DNA of 61,367 bases from Alphaproteobacteria bacterium (GCA_024275825.1 JAJRYK010000006.1:1-61367), one strand, 5' to 3'. Positions 34,319-44,110 are shown, numbered from the stretch's first letter. Notes: generated by a model from the letters alone, not told the origin. Numbers and translations: made by a program.

Positions 34319-36811
34319 ATGGCTCGCACACGCACAGTAAAACGCTCACCACGGCGCACAGCATCGAAAACAAGCATGAAAAAAAAGAAGGCCACATCCT
34401 TCTCGTTTCTGCCTATCTGGGCACAAGCTTTTTTAGCGCGGCGTTTGGTTGATATCTTCGCCTCTCTCTTTCTGATCGGTGGCCTGTTTATGTTGATCGC
34501 GCTGATGAGCTATGATCATCAGGACCCATCCTGGAACACCGCCAGCGCGGCAGGAAACGCCGACATCGCCAATTGGGGCGGCGCAAAAGGTGCATGGGTG
34601 TCTGATCTTTTACTGCAAACGCTAGGCATCGGGGGATTTGCACTGTCCTTTGGTTTGATCATTTGGGGCCTGCGCGCATTTCGCCGGCAAAAAATCAATC
34701 CCCTTTGGGCGCGCATTGCGGCGCTGCTTATTTCATCCGTAGCCTTTTCCATCGCCTTTGCACAAATTCCATCCCATGGCTGGACCGTGCATCCTTATCT
34801 GGGCAGCAGCGCCGGCACATTATTACTCGGCCGACTGAATGACATTTCATCAGCGCTTGGTGTCATTGGCATGCCCGCACTAGCTAGCGCTATTGGTCTG
34901 GCGAGTTTCATTTTTGCTGCAGCAGTCACGCGCAAAGAATTGCAGCATACATTCTACAGCGCCAAGGTGGCAATCATCAGCACTGCGCTATTTATCTATA
35001 GCGCAGGCGCATCCTTCATCAGTTGGGTGCAGCATTATAATGAACCAAAATATGCCGGAAACACACTCGGGTTTTTTGAAAAATTTAGAGTGCTGAAAGC
35101 ACAAAAGATTAAAACAGCGCCCGTGATCACCAGCGAAGAGCCGTACACACCGCCAGCACCAGCACCCTGCGCAGCGCCGCAGCAACAAACCGCACCGACG
35201 TCCATTCCCGTCGTCACACCACAGAAAAGAAGCAAACAGCCGGCAAAACACCAAGGCCCGGCGCAACAGCGCTTTAATCTCAATGACAATGGTGAGTGGG
35301 AGCTGCCCGCGATCAGCCTGATCGAGGACCTGCCCGACACCACACAAACGCCGCACATGAACGAAGATGCGCTACGCAAAAATGCGGAGCTCTTACAAAA
35401 TGTTTTGGCTGATTTTAACATTGAGGGCGAGATCACCAGCATTCATCCCGGCCCTGTAGTGACGCTCTATGAGCTGGAGCCCGCAGCCGGTGTAAAAAGC
35501 AGCCGCGTGGTTTCGCTGGCCGATGATATTGCGCGCTCTATGTCCGCGATTTCCGTGCGTATCGCAGTCGTGCCGGGGCGCAACGTGATCGGGATTGAGC
35601 TGCCGAACACAACCCGCCAGATCGTGTTTATGCAAGAGCTGATCGCGTCCAAAAACTTCCAGCAAACCAAAGCCAATTTGCCCCTCATTCTGGGCAAGGA
35701 TATCAGCGGGCAGCCGATCATGGCGGATCTGGCGAAGATGCCGCACCTGCTGGTCGCGGGTACAACCGGGTCGGGTAAATCTGTTGCAGTGAACACAATG
35801 ATCCTCTCGCTGCTCTATCATCACCCGCCGGAAAAATGCCGCTTCATTATGATTGATCCAAAGATGCTGGAGCTGTCCGTCTATGACGATATTCCGCATC
35901 TCCTCTCCCCCGTTGTGACAGAGCCGGGCAAGGCCGTGGTCGCCCTGAAATGGGCGGTCAATGAGATGGAGGAGCGTTACCGCGCCATGTCGAAACTCGG
36001 CGTGCGCAACATCGAGGGCTATAACCAGCGCATGCGCGAAGCCGCCAAAAGGGGCGAGACGATCATGAAGAAGGTGCAAACCGGCTTTGATGAAGCGGGC
36101 AGGCCGACCTTTGAAGACCAACCCATGGATATGAGCGAGCTGCCCTATATCGTGATCGTGGTTGACGAATTTGCCGATTTGATGTTGGTCGCCGGTAAGG
36201 ATGTTGAGAGCGCGATCCAGCGCCTCGCGCAAATGGCGCGCGCCGCCGGACTGCACCTGATCATGGCCACGCAGCGCCCGTCTGTTGATGTAATCACCGG
36301 CGTGATCAAAGCCAATTTTCCCACGCGGATTTCCTTCGCCGTGACCTCAAAAATCGATAGCCGCACAATTTTGGGCGAGGGCGGGGCGGAACAATTGCTC
36401 GGCATGGGCGACATGCTCTATATGGCGCCGGGCGGGCGCATCACGCGCGTTCACGGGCCGTTTGTCTCGGACAAAGATGTCGAGCACGTCACCAACTTTC
36501 TGCGCGCGCAGGCTGAGCCCGCATACTTAAATGACGTCACCGAAGGTGGTGATTTTGGCGATAGCGAGGTTATGGGCGCATTATTTGGCAGCGCTGACGG
36601 CGGCTCCGATGTGGATGAGCTGTACGATCAAGCTGTCGCGCTCGTTGCACGTGAAGGCAAAGCCTCGACCAGCTTCGTGCAGCGCTACCTCAAAATCGGC
36701 TATAACCGCGCCGCATCGATCATTGAGGAAATGGAACGCCAAGGCGTAATCTCCAAAGCCACAGCGACCGGAAAACGTGAAGTGCTGATCCAGGATTTCA
36801 GTGACGTTTAG
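34319..36811 (+). CDS. ftsK: FtsK/SpoIIIE DNA translocase
   Basis: FtsK pumps chromosomal DNA through the division septum and activates XerCD. The basic N-terminus leads into four membrane segments (about 40-220), a Pro/Gln-rich linker (about 280-330) and the motor: GTTGSGKSVAVN (Walker A), MIDPKMLELSVYDDIPHLL, VIVVDEFADLM (Walker B) and LHLIMATQRPSVDVITG. The C-terminal winged-helix gamma domain (STSFVQRYLKIGYNRAA) that reads polarity sequences is present. 830 residues is usual for alphaproteobacteria. lolA and recR follow. Confidence 0.96.
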   Translation: MARTRTVKRSPRRTASKTSMKKKKATSFSFLPIWAQAFLARRLVDIFASLFLIGGLFMLIALMSYDHQDPSWNTASAAGNADIANWGGAKGAWVSDLLLQTLGIGGFALSFGLIIWGLRAFRRQKINPLWARIAALLISSVAFSIAFAQIPSHGWTVHPYLGSSAGTLLLGRLNDISSALGVIGMPALASAIGLASFIFAAAVTRKELQHTFYSAKVAIISTALFIYSAGASFISWVQHYNEPKYAGNTLGFFEKFRVLKAQKIKTAPVITSEEPYTPPAPAPCAAPQQQTAPTSIPVVTPQKRSKQPAKHQGPAQQRFNLNDNGEWELPAISLIEDLPDTTQTPHMNEDALRKNAELLQNVLADFNIEGEITSIHPGPVVTLYELEPAAGVKSSRVVSLADDIARSMSAISVRIAVVPGRNVIGIELPNTTRQIVFMQELIASKNFQQTKANLPLILGKDISGQPIMADLAKMPHLLVAGTTGSGKSVAVNTMILSLLYHHPPEKCRFIMIDPKMLELSVYDDIPHLLSPVVTEPGKAVVALKWAVNEMEERYRAMSKLGVRNIEGYNQRMREAAKRGETIMKKVQTGFDEAGRPTFEDQPMDMSELPYIVIVVDEFADLMLVAGKDVESAIQRLAQMARAAGLHLIMATQRPSVDVITGVIKANFPTRISFAVTSKIDSRTILGEGGAEQLLGMGDMLYMAPGGRITRVHGPFVSDKDVEHVTNFLRAQAEPAYLNDVTEGGDFGDSEVMGALFGSADGGSDVDELYDQAVALVAREGKASTSFVQRYLKIGYNRAASIIEEMERQGVISKATATGKREVLIQDFSDV

Positions 36812-36848
36812 GGCTTTATAAAAGCGGGGCCACTTTGTAAATCCACTA

Positions 36849-36886
36849 GGCCCACTTTTTTACACCAAGCGGGCCCGACGTTTTTT
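36849..36886 (+). terminator. Possible terminator or leader hairpin upstream of lolA
   Basis: GGCCC (36849-36853) can pair with GGGCC (36871-36875), followed by CGACG and six T. A competing partner AGTGGGCC at 36912-36919 is exactly complementary to GGCCCACT at 36849-36856. The segment therefore holds mutually exclusive stems between ftsK and lolA. The stem is short, so termination is uncertain. Confidence 0.35.
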
Positions 36887-37019
36887 GTTTCAAAACGAGG
36901 GTTTAGAGGAGAGTGGGCCCGGTTCCACTACTTTTAAATCTTATAAAAATTCTGGATTTCAAAGGGTAAACGCCCTATGTACGTATAAGACTTATAAACA
37001 CTCTTTTGAAAGCAGACTG

Positions 37020-37634
37020 ATGAGATTTTTATTCCTGTTCATATGCATGATTTTTATCGCCGTGCCCGCACAGGCGGAAGATGTGAGTGATGTTCCGGCG
37101 CAAACCAGGAAAATCGAGACTTATCTGAACAATCTAACCACCGCACAGGCGCGCTTTGTGCAGACCACACATGATGGAACGCAGCTGGTGGGGACATTTT
37201 ATCTGGATCGTCCCGGGAAATTACGGTTCGAATATGATTACCCGATTGAGGATTTTGTCGTAGCGGACGGGTTTTTCATTTATTTCTATGATTCGCAATT
37301 AGAGGAACAATCCAACGCGCCGATCGGTCAGACATTGGCGGATTTTATCCTGCGTGATGGGCTTGAGCTATCCGGTGATTTAATCGTCAAAGAAATGAGG
37401 CGCGGCGGAGATTTGTTACAGGCAGATATTGTGCAATCCTCTGATCCAGAAGCCGGGATGCTGACGCTGGGCTTTAGCGAAGAACCGCTAACGCTCAAAA
37501 AATGGCGGATTAAGGACGCACAAGGATTGATCACAGAGGTGGAGCTGTTTTATCTGAAGACCGGAATCACGCATGCCTCAAACTTATTTGTCTATAAAAA
37601 CCCAAATCGCGGGCAACAGAGATTCAATAACTAA
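37020..37634 (+). CDS. lolA: LolA-like outer-membrane lipoprotein carrier
   Basis: LolA ferries lipoproteins through the periplasm. The ATG at 37020 gives a signal peptide ([19 protein letters not shown]) and a 204-residue protein; the open frame upstream to 36885 is leader. Family features are [34 protein letters not shown], the Tyr/Phe-rich [15 protein letters not shown] and the late [13 protein letters not shown]. Position between ftsK and recR matches many proteobacteria. recR begins two bases after its stop. Confidence 0.9.
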   Translation: MRFLFLFICMIFIAVPAQAEDVSDVPAQTRKIETYLNNLTTAQARFVQTTHDGTQLVGTFYLDRPGKLRFEYDYPIEDFVVADGFFIYFYDSQLEEQSNAPIGQTLADFILRDGLELSGDLIVKEMRRGGDLLQADIVQSSDPEAGMLTLGFSEEPLTLKKWRIKDAQGLITEVELFYLKTGITHASNLFVYKNPNRGQQRFNN

Positions 37635-37636
37635 TC

Positions 37637-38233
37637 ATGAATGAAGGCCCGCTGCATAATTTGATCAAAATGCTCTCTAGCCTGCCGGGATTGGGTAATC
37701 GTTCGGCGCGCCGAATCGCGCTGCATTTACTGGCCAAACGGGAGAGCGTGATGCTGCCCCTCGCTAGAGCCTTACAAGACACAGCAGAGAACATCAAAGA
37801 CTGCAGCATTTGTGGCAATCTCGACATGCATGATCCGTGCAGCATTTGCACCGATGATCGTCGTGAACAGCACACGCTATGCGTTGTAGCGCAGGTCAGT
37901 GACCTCTGGGCGATTGAACGGACAAATGCGTTTAAGGGGCCATACCATGTGCTGGGCGGGCTGTTATCTGCGCTGGACGGTATTGGGCCAAGCGATCTAC
38001 GGATTAGGCAATTGGTGGAGCGCAGCGAAAACGGCGCGTTTCAAGAAATTATCCTGGCTCTTAGCGCGACCGTCGATGGGCAATCCACGGCGCATTACAT
38101 CGCCGACCAGCTCGATACGGCCGCGATCAAGGTGACGCGTCTAGCACACGGCGTGCCGGTGGGCGGGGAGCTGGACTATCTGGATGACGGCACCATCACC
38201 ACCGCCCTGAAATCACGCAGCAACGCGGTTTAG
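37637..38233 (+). CDS. recR: Recombination protein RecR
   Basis: RecR forms the RecFOR mediator that loads RecA at gaps. The 198-residue protein has the N-terminal helix-hairpin-helix ([20 protein letters not shown]), the four-Cys zinc motif ([18 protein letters not shown], near 56-72) and the Toprim domain with [14 protein letters not shown] and [16 protein letters not shown]. It is translated directly after lolA. Confidence 0.95.
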   Translation: MNEGPLHNLIKMLSSLPGLGNRSARRIALHLLAKRESVMLPLARALQDTAENIKDCSICGNLDMHDPCSICTDDRREQHTLCVVAQVSDLWAIERTNAFKGPYHVLGGLLSALDGIGPSDLRIRQLVERSENGAFQEIILALSATVDGQSTAHYIADQLDTAAIKVTRLAHGVPVGGELDYLDDGTITTALKSRSNAV

Positions 38234-38276
38234 TTTTAAGACCGTATCGACGTTCTTCGATAAATGGCCTAGAAGT

Positions 38277-38612
38277 TCACTCTTTCTCAGAAATATAAAG
38301 AGAACCATTTGCATCAACGCGCAGCGCGGCGACATGAGTGTTATGTTTTGTTTTTTCGCCGCCAATCGCCACATCATAATAAACACCAGCCGGGAAGTAA
38401 TGATCACTGCTGGACGCTGTCACGCTTGAATCACCAAACGCCACATAGGCAGGCGAAGTTGCATACAGGCTGATCACGCGCGTATCAGCATCAAAAGCGC
38501 TTGAATTTCGGGCGGAAGAGGCCGATGTAGCAATCGCGTGCGCGCCGCTATTTTTAAGGCGAAGCGCCGGGATGGGATTGTCGTTTGAATCTTCTGGTAG
38601 AAATGTAGGCAT
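38277..38612 (-). CDS. Small phage-like protein of unknown function
   Basis: The ATG at 38612 is preceded by AAGGAG and gives 111 residues; the longer frame from 38648 lies in a hairpin. The product is Ser/Ala/Asp-rich and beta-like, with VISLYATSPAYVAFGDSS, YYDVAIGGEKTKHNTHVAAL and a DANGSLYISEKE ending. This pattern resembles small head- or tail-associated proteins of tailed phages and gene transfer agents; this is by resemblance only. No other phage gene is adjacent. Confidence 0.6.
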   Translation of the reverse strand: MPTFLPEDSNDNPIPALRLKNSGAHAIATSASSARNSSAFDADTRVISLYATSPAYVAFGDSSVTASSSDHYFPAGVYYDVAIGGEKTKHNTHVAALRVDANGSLYISEKE

Positions 38613-38625
38613 TGTTTTTCTCCTT

Positions 38626-38660
38626 AAAAATAAAAAACGCCCCGGCAAAAAGCGGAGCGT
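38626..38660 (-). terminator. Minus-strand terminator hairpin directly before the phage-like gene
   Basis: On the minus strand ACGCTCCG pairs with CGGGGCGT (one G-T pair) over an eight-base loop, followed by TTTTTTATTTTT. It would end the leftward transcript from the membrane-protein gene at 38731. The T-run runs into the ribosome-binding site of the next gene, so the hairpin could also attenuate that gene. Confidence 0.7.
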
Positions 38661-38730
38661 ATAAGATGGATTTTGGGTGTTTGTATCGCCAATATAAGAA
38701 ACTTTTATTATAACGTCAAGGAATATTTTC

Positions 38731-39651
38731 CTATTTCTTGGTTTTTACAGGCTGCATTTGGTAGAGCATGTATTTTTTAGACTCATCGCCCAGCGCCCGC
38801 ACCCATAAAACAGACACGCTCACCCAGCCACACAGCCATAATACCCCAGCGGTCGGCGGAAGCGCGATCACCATATTGGAGAGCAGCATTGCCGCGAGAC
38901 AAAATAGACCAAGCGCCGCATAGCGCCGCCGCACTGAGCGGCTTCTCCACGCAATGCGCGCAAAAATAAACCCCGGCACCGCACCCGCCAGAACCATATA
39001 AAGCACCGCGCCGCTCGGCCATGATAAGCTCTGAAATTCATATAAAACGCCGTACGCAATGAGCATCACCACAAATAAGGTAACAGGGCCAAGCCAAAGT
39101 TTTCTGGATTTATGCGATGTATACGCGAAGCTATGGGCCATAAAAAAAGCTAGACCAATAACCACATGCAGCCCCAAAGCCATCAACATATTTTGCACAT
39201 GCGCCGCATCGTGAGTGTCACCGGTTATGCCTTGCGTCTGAAAAAACTCTGCAATAAGCGGCGCAGCATTTTGCTCTGCCAAAGTCAGATCAGGCTTAAT
39301 GGTGCCTAAAATCATCGTCAATGTATAAAGCCCAGCGCAAACAAACCAATAGAAGAATGCACCATTAAAAATACGGTACGCACGCTTGGCCATGATTGTG
39401 CGCTGGCGGCGCTCCATCCCGCTGAGGATAATCCATGGTAGAAGCCGGCTGCGCACTGTTCCGCGCTGGGTTTTAAACAGAGTTTCCATGAACCACGCGC
39501 TGCGCATCAAGGCCAAAACACCCCAGATCAGCCCCACCAAACCAATCGTATTTGTGCCCTGTGGAAACACGCTGAGAAGAACAACGCTGAGCAAAAAAGC
39601 AGCATTAAAAATGCGCGCGCTCGGCAGCTCTATTTTTTGGATTTCCTGCAT
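38731..39651 (-). CDS. Hypothetical polytopic membrane protein in the polysaccharide cluster
   Basis: From the ATG at 39651 (MQEIQKIELPSARIF), one base after the previous stop, the 306-residue protein has about eight predicted membrane segments and a basic loop after the third. I see no EpsH/exosortase or Wzy motif. Immediate coupling to the TPR-like gene and placement behind the Wzc- and Wza-like genes suggest a part in polysaccharide assembly. A terminator follows. Confidence 0.65.
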   Translation of the reverse strand: MQEIQKIELPSARIFNAAFLLSVVLLSVFPQGTNTIGLVGLIWGVLALMRSAWFMETLFKTQRGTVRSRLLPWIILSGMERRQRTIMAKRAYRIFNGAFFYWFVCAGLYTLTMILGTIKPDLTLAEQNAAPLIAEFFQTQGITGDTHDAAHVQNMLMALGLHVVIGLAFFMAHSFAYTSHKSRKLWLGPVTLFVVMLIAYGVLYEFQSLSWPSGAVLYMVLAGAVPGFIFARIAWRSRSVRRRYAALGLFCLAAMLLSNMVIALPPTAGVLWLCGWVSVSVLWVRALGDESKKYMLYQMQPVKTKK

Positions 39652-39652
39652 A

Positions 39653-40069
39653 TTAACGCCCCTGCCTGCGTTCGAGCTCTTGCACAATTTTTTTGCGATG
39701 CTGCGCAATTTTTAGCGCTGTTTCTGGCGCAAGTGCTTGTGCAATATCCAGCGCTAAAAACGCCTGATCAGCGTTTTGCTCTTTAACCGCAACAACGTAG
39801 GCCGCACGCACCCACAGGCCGGCATCATATGGCGAAATCTCAACAGCCTTCATATGCGCATCATACGCCTTGTCCAAAAATTCGTCTGCTGCGTCCCCGG
39901 CAAAGCCCTGCTTGCTGGATTGTGCAAAATAGAGCGCGCCGATGTTTGCGCTCCATGAAGCTTTAGTCCTAACGTCCTGCACCAAAATTAAATATAATCC
40001 GAGCACGATGGAGACGACGGCAATCGCTGCCACAAAAATAAGGGCCGCTGCCCTTTTATCCTTCATCAT
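39653..40069 (-). CDS. Membrane-anchored TPR-like small protein
   Basis: The ATG at 40069 (MMKDKRAAALIFVAAIAV) gives 138 residues: one N-terminal membrane segment, then helix pairs resembling tetratricopeptide repeats (AYDAHMKAVEISPYDAGLWV, ALDIAQALAPETALKIAQ). A TTG at 40102 is an alternative start. TPR-like proteins are common in polysaccharide operons as adaptor proteins; that role is inferred from place only. Confidence 0.65.
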   Translation of the reverse strand: MMKDKRAAALIFVAAIAVVSIVLGLYLILVQDVRTKASWSANIGALYFAQSSKQGFAGDAADEFLDKAYDAHMKAVEISPYDAGLWVRAAYVVAVKEQNADQAFLALDIAQALAPETALKIAQHRKKIVQELERRQGR

Positions 40070-40128
40070 TAATGAAAACAAACCGAGTAATCCTTGCCAC
40101 AATGCATCAAAGGCGCAGCTTTAAAACA

Positions 40129-42363
40129 CTAACCCTTCATATCCGCATATCGTTCATCGTAATACACACTATCGCCGTAACCATAACGGACGTATTTTTT
40201 AACATCAACATTCGTCAGGACAAAAGATAAAGATTGCACATCCAGATGTGAAAATTGCTTTACGCCGTTCTCAACAGCCTCTTGCGGCGCGGCGTTCCAG
40301 CCCACAGCATAGAGTAAATGATCAACCGTCTTGGCGATAAAGCGTGTATCGGTGGCGGCCAAACATGCGGGCGTGTCCAAAACAACCAGATCATACCGCT
40401 CTCGCAATGCCTCAACCAGCTTGACCAATGCATCAGAGACCATTAAATCCAGCGCGCTGCCCGGCGCGGCGCGCGCAAATATAACATCTGCACCGCTCTT
40501 CTCATCTTTGTGAATGGCCTGCTCAAGCGTTACCTTTCCCGCGAGATGCTCCGCCACAGACACATCATTTGGCTGCCCCAGTGTTTTGTGAACATTTGGC
40601 CGGCGCAAATCCATATCAACCAAAATAACCCGCTCGCCAGATTTCGCAGCCAAACGCGCGAGCCAAACAGACAGGGTCGTCTTCCCCTCTCCGGCAAAGG
40701 AGGAGGTAATAGCCATGACCTTCGCCGGCTGATCTTCTGTCTTCGTAAGGTTAAGCTTCAAATGCATCCGCAGACTGCGCACCGCCTCCGCCAGTCCAGA
40801 CGCCGGATGACGCAAAGGATAATCCGCCATCTCTGGCCCCGGTTTAAAGCCCTTCAACGTTGGAATAAGACCAATGCATGGATATTTGAAAACAGTCTCG
40901 AGCTGCCGCGCGCTGCGCAATCTGGTGTCCATCTTTTCAAATAGAAGCGCCAGTGCCAGCGCCGTAAAAACAGATAACATTGTGCCAAGCCCCAAAATCA
41001 GCTTCTTATTAGGAAATGCTGCGCTGGTCGGCACAGCGGCGTGCGAAATGATCCGCGCCGCGCCCTCATTCAAAAGCGCACGCTGGTCAGCCAGCGCATA
41101 GTTTTTCATCAACCCTTCAAGCGCAACACCAATCGCCTCAGCCTCTCGGCGAAGCTCCAACAGCGCCAGCGTGTCACCACTTTGCGCGAAATTCCGATTT
41201 TTGATTTCTGCTAAACTATCCTCAAGTGATGCAATATGAGCCTCCGCTAAAGTCAAATCCGTCTTCGCTCCTTGAGCACTTTTGCTCATTTCATCACGAA
41301 TGGCGCGGTTGAGGTCGTTCAGCTCTGCCGCAGCCTTAATCATTTGAGGATGTTTTGCGCCATAGCGTTTTGATAACTCAGAGATCGCGCCCTCAAACCG
41401 CACCGCTTCGATTTTCAATTTGCGAATAATATCAGAGCGCAACGTTTCCGGTGCGCTTTCAAGCGAAGCTTTACCCGCACTCACATCATCCAAATAGGAA
41501 AGCCGCGCCTGAATCGCCGCTTTATCCGTTTTCGCCCGGGCAAGCTGCGTATAGAGAGACGAAAGCTGATCGTCGCCCACCGTGCCTGCCGCACCGTCTA
41601 TCAACCCCATTTCAGCTTTATAAGCTTGCATCGCTAGCTCTTTTTCACGCAGCTCAATGCGCAAAATTTCCAGTTTTTCATCGAGCCAGTTTTTTAATTT
41701 TTGGCTTTCAATCTGATGGTGCTGCGCGCGCTGCAACAAATATGTATCGGCAACAATATTGGCCACCCGCGCCGCCTCATCAGGGCGAGAGGCTCTAAAT
41801 TCAATTTGCAGCGCTGAAGAGCCGGGCAAAATGCGCGCACTCAAAACATCCTGGAACTCTGTGATGGCTTGTGCGATTTCTGGGTCTGCGACCTCTGGCG
41901 GCAAGACTTTTAATTCTGCGCCATAAACGGATAAGGCTTTAAATGAAGAATCGTCCTGATCCTGCGCCGCCGTAGGGTCAGTATAAACACCCAAACGCTT
42001 CAGAACCTTTGCAACAAAGGAGCGCGATCGGATAATCTCTAACTCGCCCATGATATCGCCGCCCGTGCCGCCGCCGAGCAAAGGCCTCTTCAACGACACC
42101 AAACCAGCAGAAGGCGCCTCCACCAAAATTACCGCGCGCGCCTTATAGACCGGCGTAACCACCCGCAAGCTAAACAGCGATAGCGCCATACCGCATATAA
42201 TCACCGCCACCACAAGCCTGCGCCGCCGCCACAGCATCAGCAGCAAAGAGCGCATATCGATATCATCACGCACTACATTTTGCTGCGCAGCATTATTTGC
42301 AAAAACGGAACCCTTCATATCAAGGGCGGGAGGCATATTGGATGTGAGGGGGGCGCTATTCAT
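40129..42363 (-). CDS. Wzc/ExoP-type polysaccharide co-polymerase with tyrosine autokinase domain
   Basis: The 744-residue protein has a Wzz-type chain-length domain (first membrane segment near residue 50, long coiled coil about 205-400, second segment near 455) and a C-terminal bacterial tyrosine kinase. The kinase has SSFAGEGKTT (Walker A), VILVDMDLRRP (Walker A') and LVVLDTPA (Walker B). The tail is a tyrosine cluster (YVRYGYGDSVYYDERYADMK), the usual autophosphorylation site. It should regulate export with the Wza-like protein encoded three bases upstream. No glycosyltransferase is in the window. Confidence 0.92.
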   Translation of the reverse strand: MNSAPLTSNMPPALDMKGSVFANNAAQQNVVRDDIDMRSLLLMLWRRRRLVVAVIICGMALSLFSLRVVTPVYKARAVILVEAPSAGLVSLKRPLLGGGTGGDIMGELEIIRSRSFVAKVLKRLGVYTDPTAAQDQDDSSFKALSVYGAELKVLPPEVADPEIAQAITEFQDVLSARILPGSSALQIEFRASRPDEAARVANIVADTYLLQRAQHHQIESQKLKNWLDEKLEILRIELREKELAMQAYKAEMGLIDGAAGTVGDDQLSSLYTQLARAKTDKAAIQARLSYLDDVSAGKASLESAPETLRSDIIRKLKIEAVRFEGAISELSKRYGAKHPQMIKAAAELNDLNRAIRDEMSKSAQGAKTDLTLAEAHIASLEDSLAEIKNRNFAQSGDTLALLELRREAEAIGVALEGLMKNYALADQRALLNEGAARIISHAAVPTSAAFPNKKLILGLGTMLSVFTALALALLFEKMDTRLRSARQLETVFKYPCIGLIPTLKGFKPGPEMADYPLRHPASGLAEAVRSLRMHLKLNLTKTEDQPAKVMAITSSFAGEGKTTLSVWLARLAAKSGERVILVDMDLRRPNVHKTLGQPNDVSVAEHLAGKVTLEQAIHKDEKSGADVIFARAAPGSALDLMVSDALVKLVEALRERYDLVVLDTPACLAATDTRFIAKTVDHLLYAVGWNAAPQEAVENGVKQFSHLDVQSLSFVLTNVDVKKYVRYGYGDSVYYDERYADMKG

Positions 42364-42366
42364 CTC

Positions 42367-42963
42367 TTAAAAAAACCGCTCCTCAACCATAATGACGTCG
42401 CCGGGATTGATCTTCGCCGAGGTCTCTCTCAGTTTTTCTGCGCCGTCGCCATGCTTGATTTTGACGCGCGATTGTCGCGCGCGATAAGTTAAGCCACCCG
42501 CCATGGCGACTGCCTTTAGAACCGTCATTTGATCAACATAGTTATAGCTGCCGGGCCGGCGGACTTCGCCGAGAATATAAAAGGGGCGATAGGCAGCAAT
42601 CTCAAGCGAGACGCTGGGGTTTACCAAATAGCCATCGGATAGTTTAGCAATGATCAACTGCTCTGCCGCGCGTAGATCAAGACCGCCGAGCCCCACATCT
42701 CCGATCAAGGGCACGGCAATCACCCCGGTATCGCTGATGGTATACGGACCCGACAGATTCGGTTCACCAAATACCGTTATGCGAAGCTCATCCCCGCTGC
42801 CCAGAGCATAAGCGACAGATACTTCAGCAGGTATCGCACCCCCACCCTGAAGCTGCGATGTTTCATCGGCATAAGCAGCAAAAGAGGCGCCGAAAACCAG
42901 AAGCGCAAACATCAAAAAACAGCTATAAAATCGATTGTGCGTGAACATAAAATACAAAGCCAT
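42367..42963 (-). CDS. Wza-like polysaccharide export outer-membrane protein
   Basis: The product has a signal peptide ending near AAYA, then a poly_export domain (YALGSGDELRITVFGEPNLSG, TISDTGVIAVPLIGDVGLGG) and one SLBB domain (FYILGEVRRPGSYNYVDQMT). It is short (198 residues) and lacks an obvious lipobox and the C-terminal helix of E. coli Wza, like many alphaproteobacterial ExoF/GumB relatives. The start is uncertain; ATGs at 42987, 42975, 42963 and 42948 are all possible. It is first in the leftward cluster. Confidence 0.9.
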   Translation of the reverse strand: MALYFMFTHNRFYSCFLMFALLVFGASFAAYADETSQLQGGGAIPAEVSVAYALGSGDELRITVFGEPNLSGPYTISDTGVIAVPLIGDVGLGGLDLRAAEQLIIAKLSDGYLVNPSVSLEIAAYRPFYILGEVRRPGSYNYVDQMTVLKAVAMAGGLTYRARQSRVKIKHGDGAEKLRETSAKINPGDVIMVEERFF

Positions 42964-43118
42964 AGGCGAAAACATGCATACGTGCATAAAATACGACCAT
43001 ACAAGCGTATCGCCCGCTCAATAGCCTGACAAGCAAAGACGCTGCATACGGCTAGAAAGACAGGGATAGTTTTGAAGCGTTTTTAAAATCATCCTGCGCG
43101 TTTCTGCGCAAACTCACA

Positions 43119-43949
43119 TTACCGCAATATCTCTTTACCCGGCATGACCACATATTTCTCAATTGTCGAGCCAACCGGCAAATCAACAAGACTAACGGTG
43201 ATTTCAATGCTGCCGCCACTTTCTGTGGCTAAAGCCTTATGTCCCTCCAACGCCTCAGCAAAACGCTTTGTCGCCTCCATCGGCTCTGCATCAAAGCCCG
43301 GGCGCTGCAACAGCAATGCAAGTTCATGCCGGTCTGTCTGGCCGATAATATCACTTTGACGGCGGAGTAACACAAGATATTGCGCTAGTTTTGCCACAGC
43401 CGTATCCGCTACATATTCTCCCTCGCTACTGCGAATATCCAAATAATTACTGACGGCGATGAACAAAATATAGGTGCGCTCGGCATACCGGCCCGCACGG
43501 TCTATGCCCGACAGAAACAGCTGATTAAACGCCGATTTAGCAATCACGCCGCCCGCACTGGGGAAATCTTCTTCATTATTGCCAATGCGCTGGATCAAAT
43601 TGATGAGCGTTTTAGCATTATCAATCTTTTCATCCAGCGCCGCAATATCCAGCGGCTTGCTCAAAATATTATTAGCACTGCTTTTTAAAACGCGCTCCAT
43701 CCCGCCCTCTGCCGACATCAAAATAATATAGGGGTAATTGCCCGCCGCGCGGCGAATATTCACCATTAAGGGCGCGGGATCGTTAAGCGGCGCGGGATCA
43801 ACCAAAACCACGTCGAAAATGCTCTCCTCAAGACGATCAGCCGCCTTGTTTTTATTCGGCTCCACAACAATTTGATGGCCCAAAGGCTCCAGCTTTGCCT
43901 TAATCAGCTGAACATTTACATCATCACGGTCGATAATTAGAATTCTCAT
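43119..43949 (-). CDS. Response regulator with degenerate GGDEF domain
   Basis: From the ATG at 43949 (MRILIIDRDDVNVQL) the 276-residue protein has a REC domain: acidic pair in IDRDD, phospho-acceptor Asp in VVLVDPAP, and conserved Lys in LSKPLD. The C-terminal half has the GGDEF-domain outline (FNQLFLSGIDRAGRYAERTY, VAKLAQYLVLLRRQSDIIGQ), but the signature is replaced by TDRHELALLL. It should not make cyclic di-GMP. It lies upstream of the polysaccharide genes on the same strand, so it may control their output as a sensor or scaffold. Confidence 0.78.
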   Translation of the reverse strand: MRILIIDRDDVNVQLIKAKLEPLGHQIVVEPNKNKAADRLEESIFDVVLVDPAPLNDPAPLMVNIRRAAGNYPYIILMSAEGGMERVLKSSANNILSKPLDIAALDEKIDNAKTLINLIQRIGNNEEDFPSAGGVIAKSAFNQLFLSGIDRAGRYAERTYILFIAVSNYLDIRSSEGEYVADTAVAKLAQYLVLLRRQSDIIGQTDRHELALLLQRPGFDAEPMEATKRFAEALEGHKALATESGGSIEITVSLVDLPVGSTIEKYVVMPGKEILR

Positions 43950-44110
43950 TCGGTTGTAAACCCCTTTTCGAGCCATAAAAGCCGTGCGGTGAAAAGCACC
44001 AGCACTATTTGACATCACGCACGGACTAGGATACTAAAATTCGCACAGTATTTATATTTGTTTATACAAAATTTGTGTAATTTATATAGATGCATAAATG
44101 GTGTTATCAG

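Noticed and set aside
36932-36952. Shared AAATCTTATAAAAAT with the hpf-ptsN gap near 50891
   Set aside because: It is a short AT-rich match in two intergenic regions, expected by chance.
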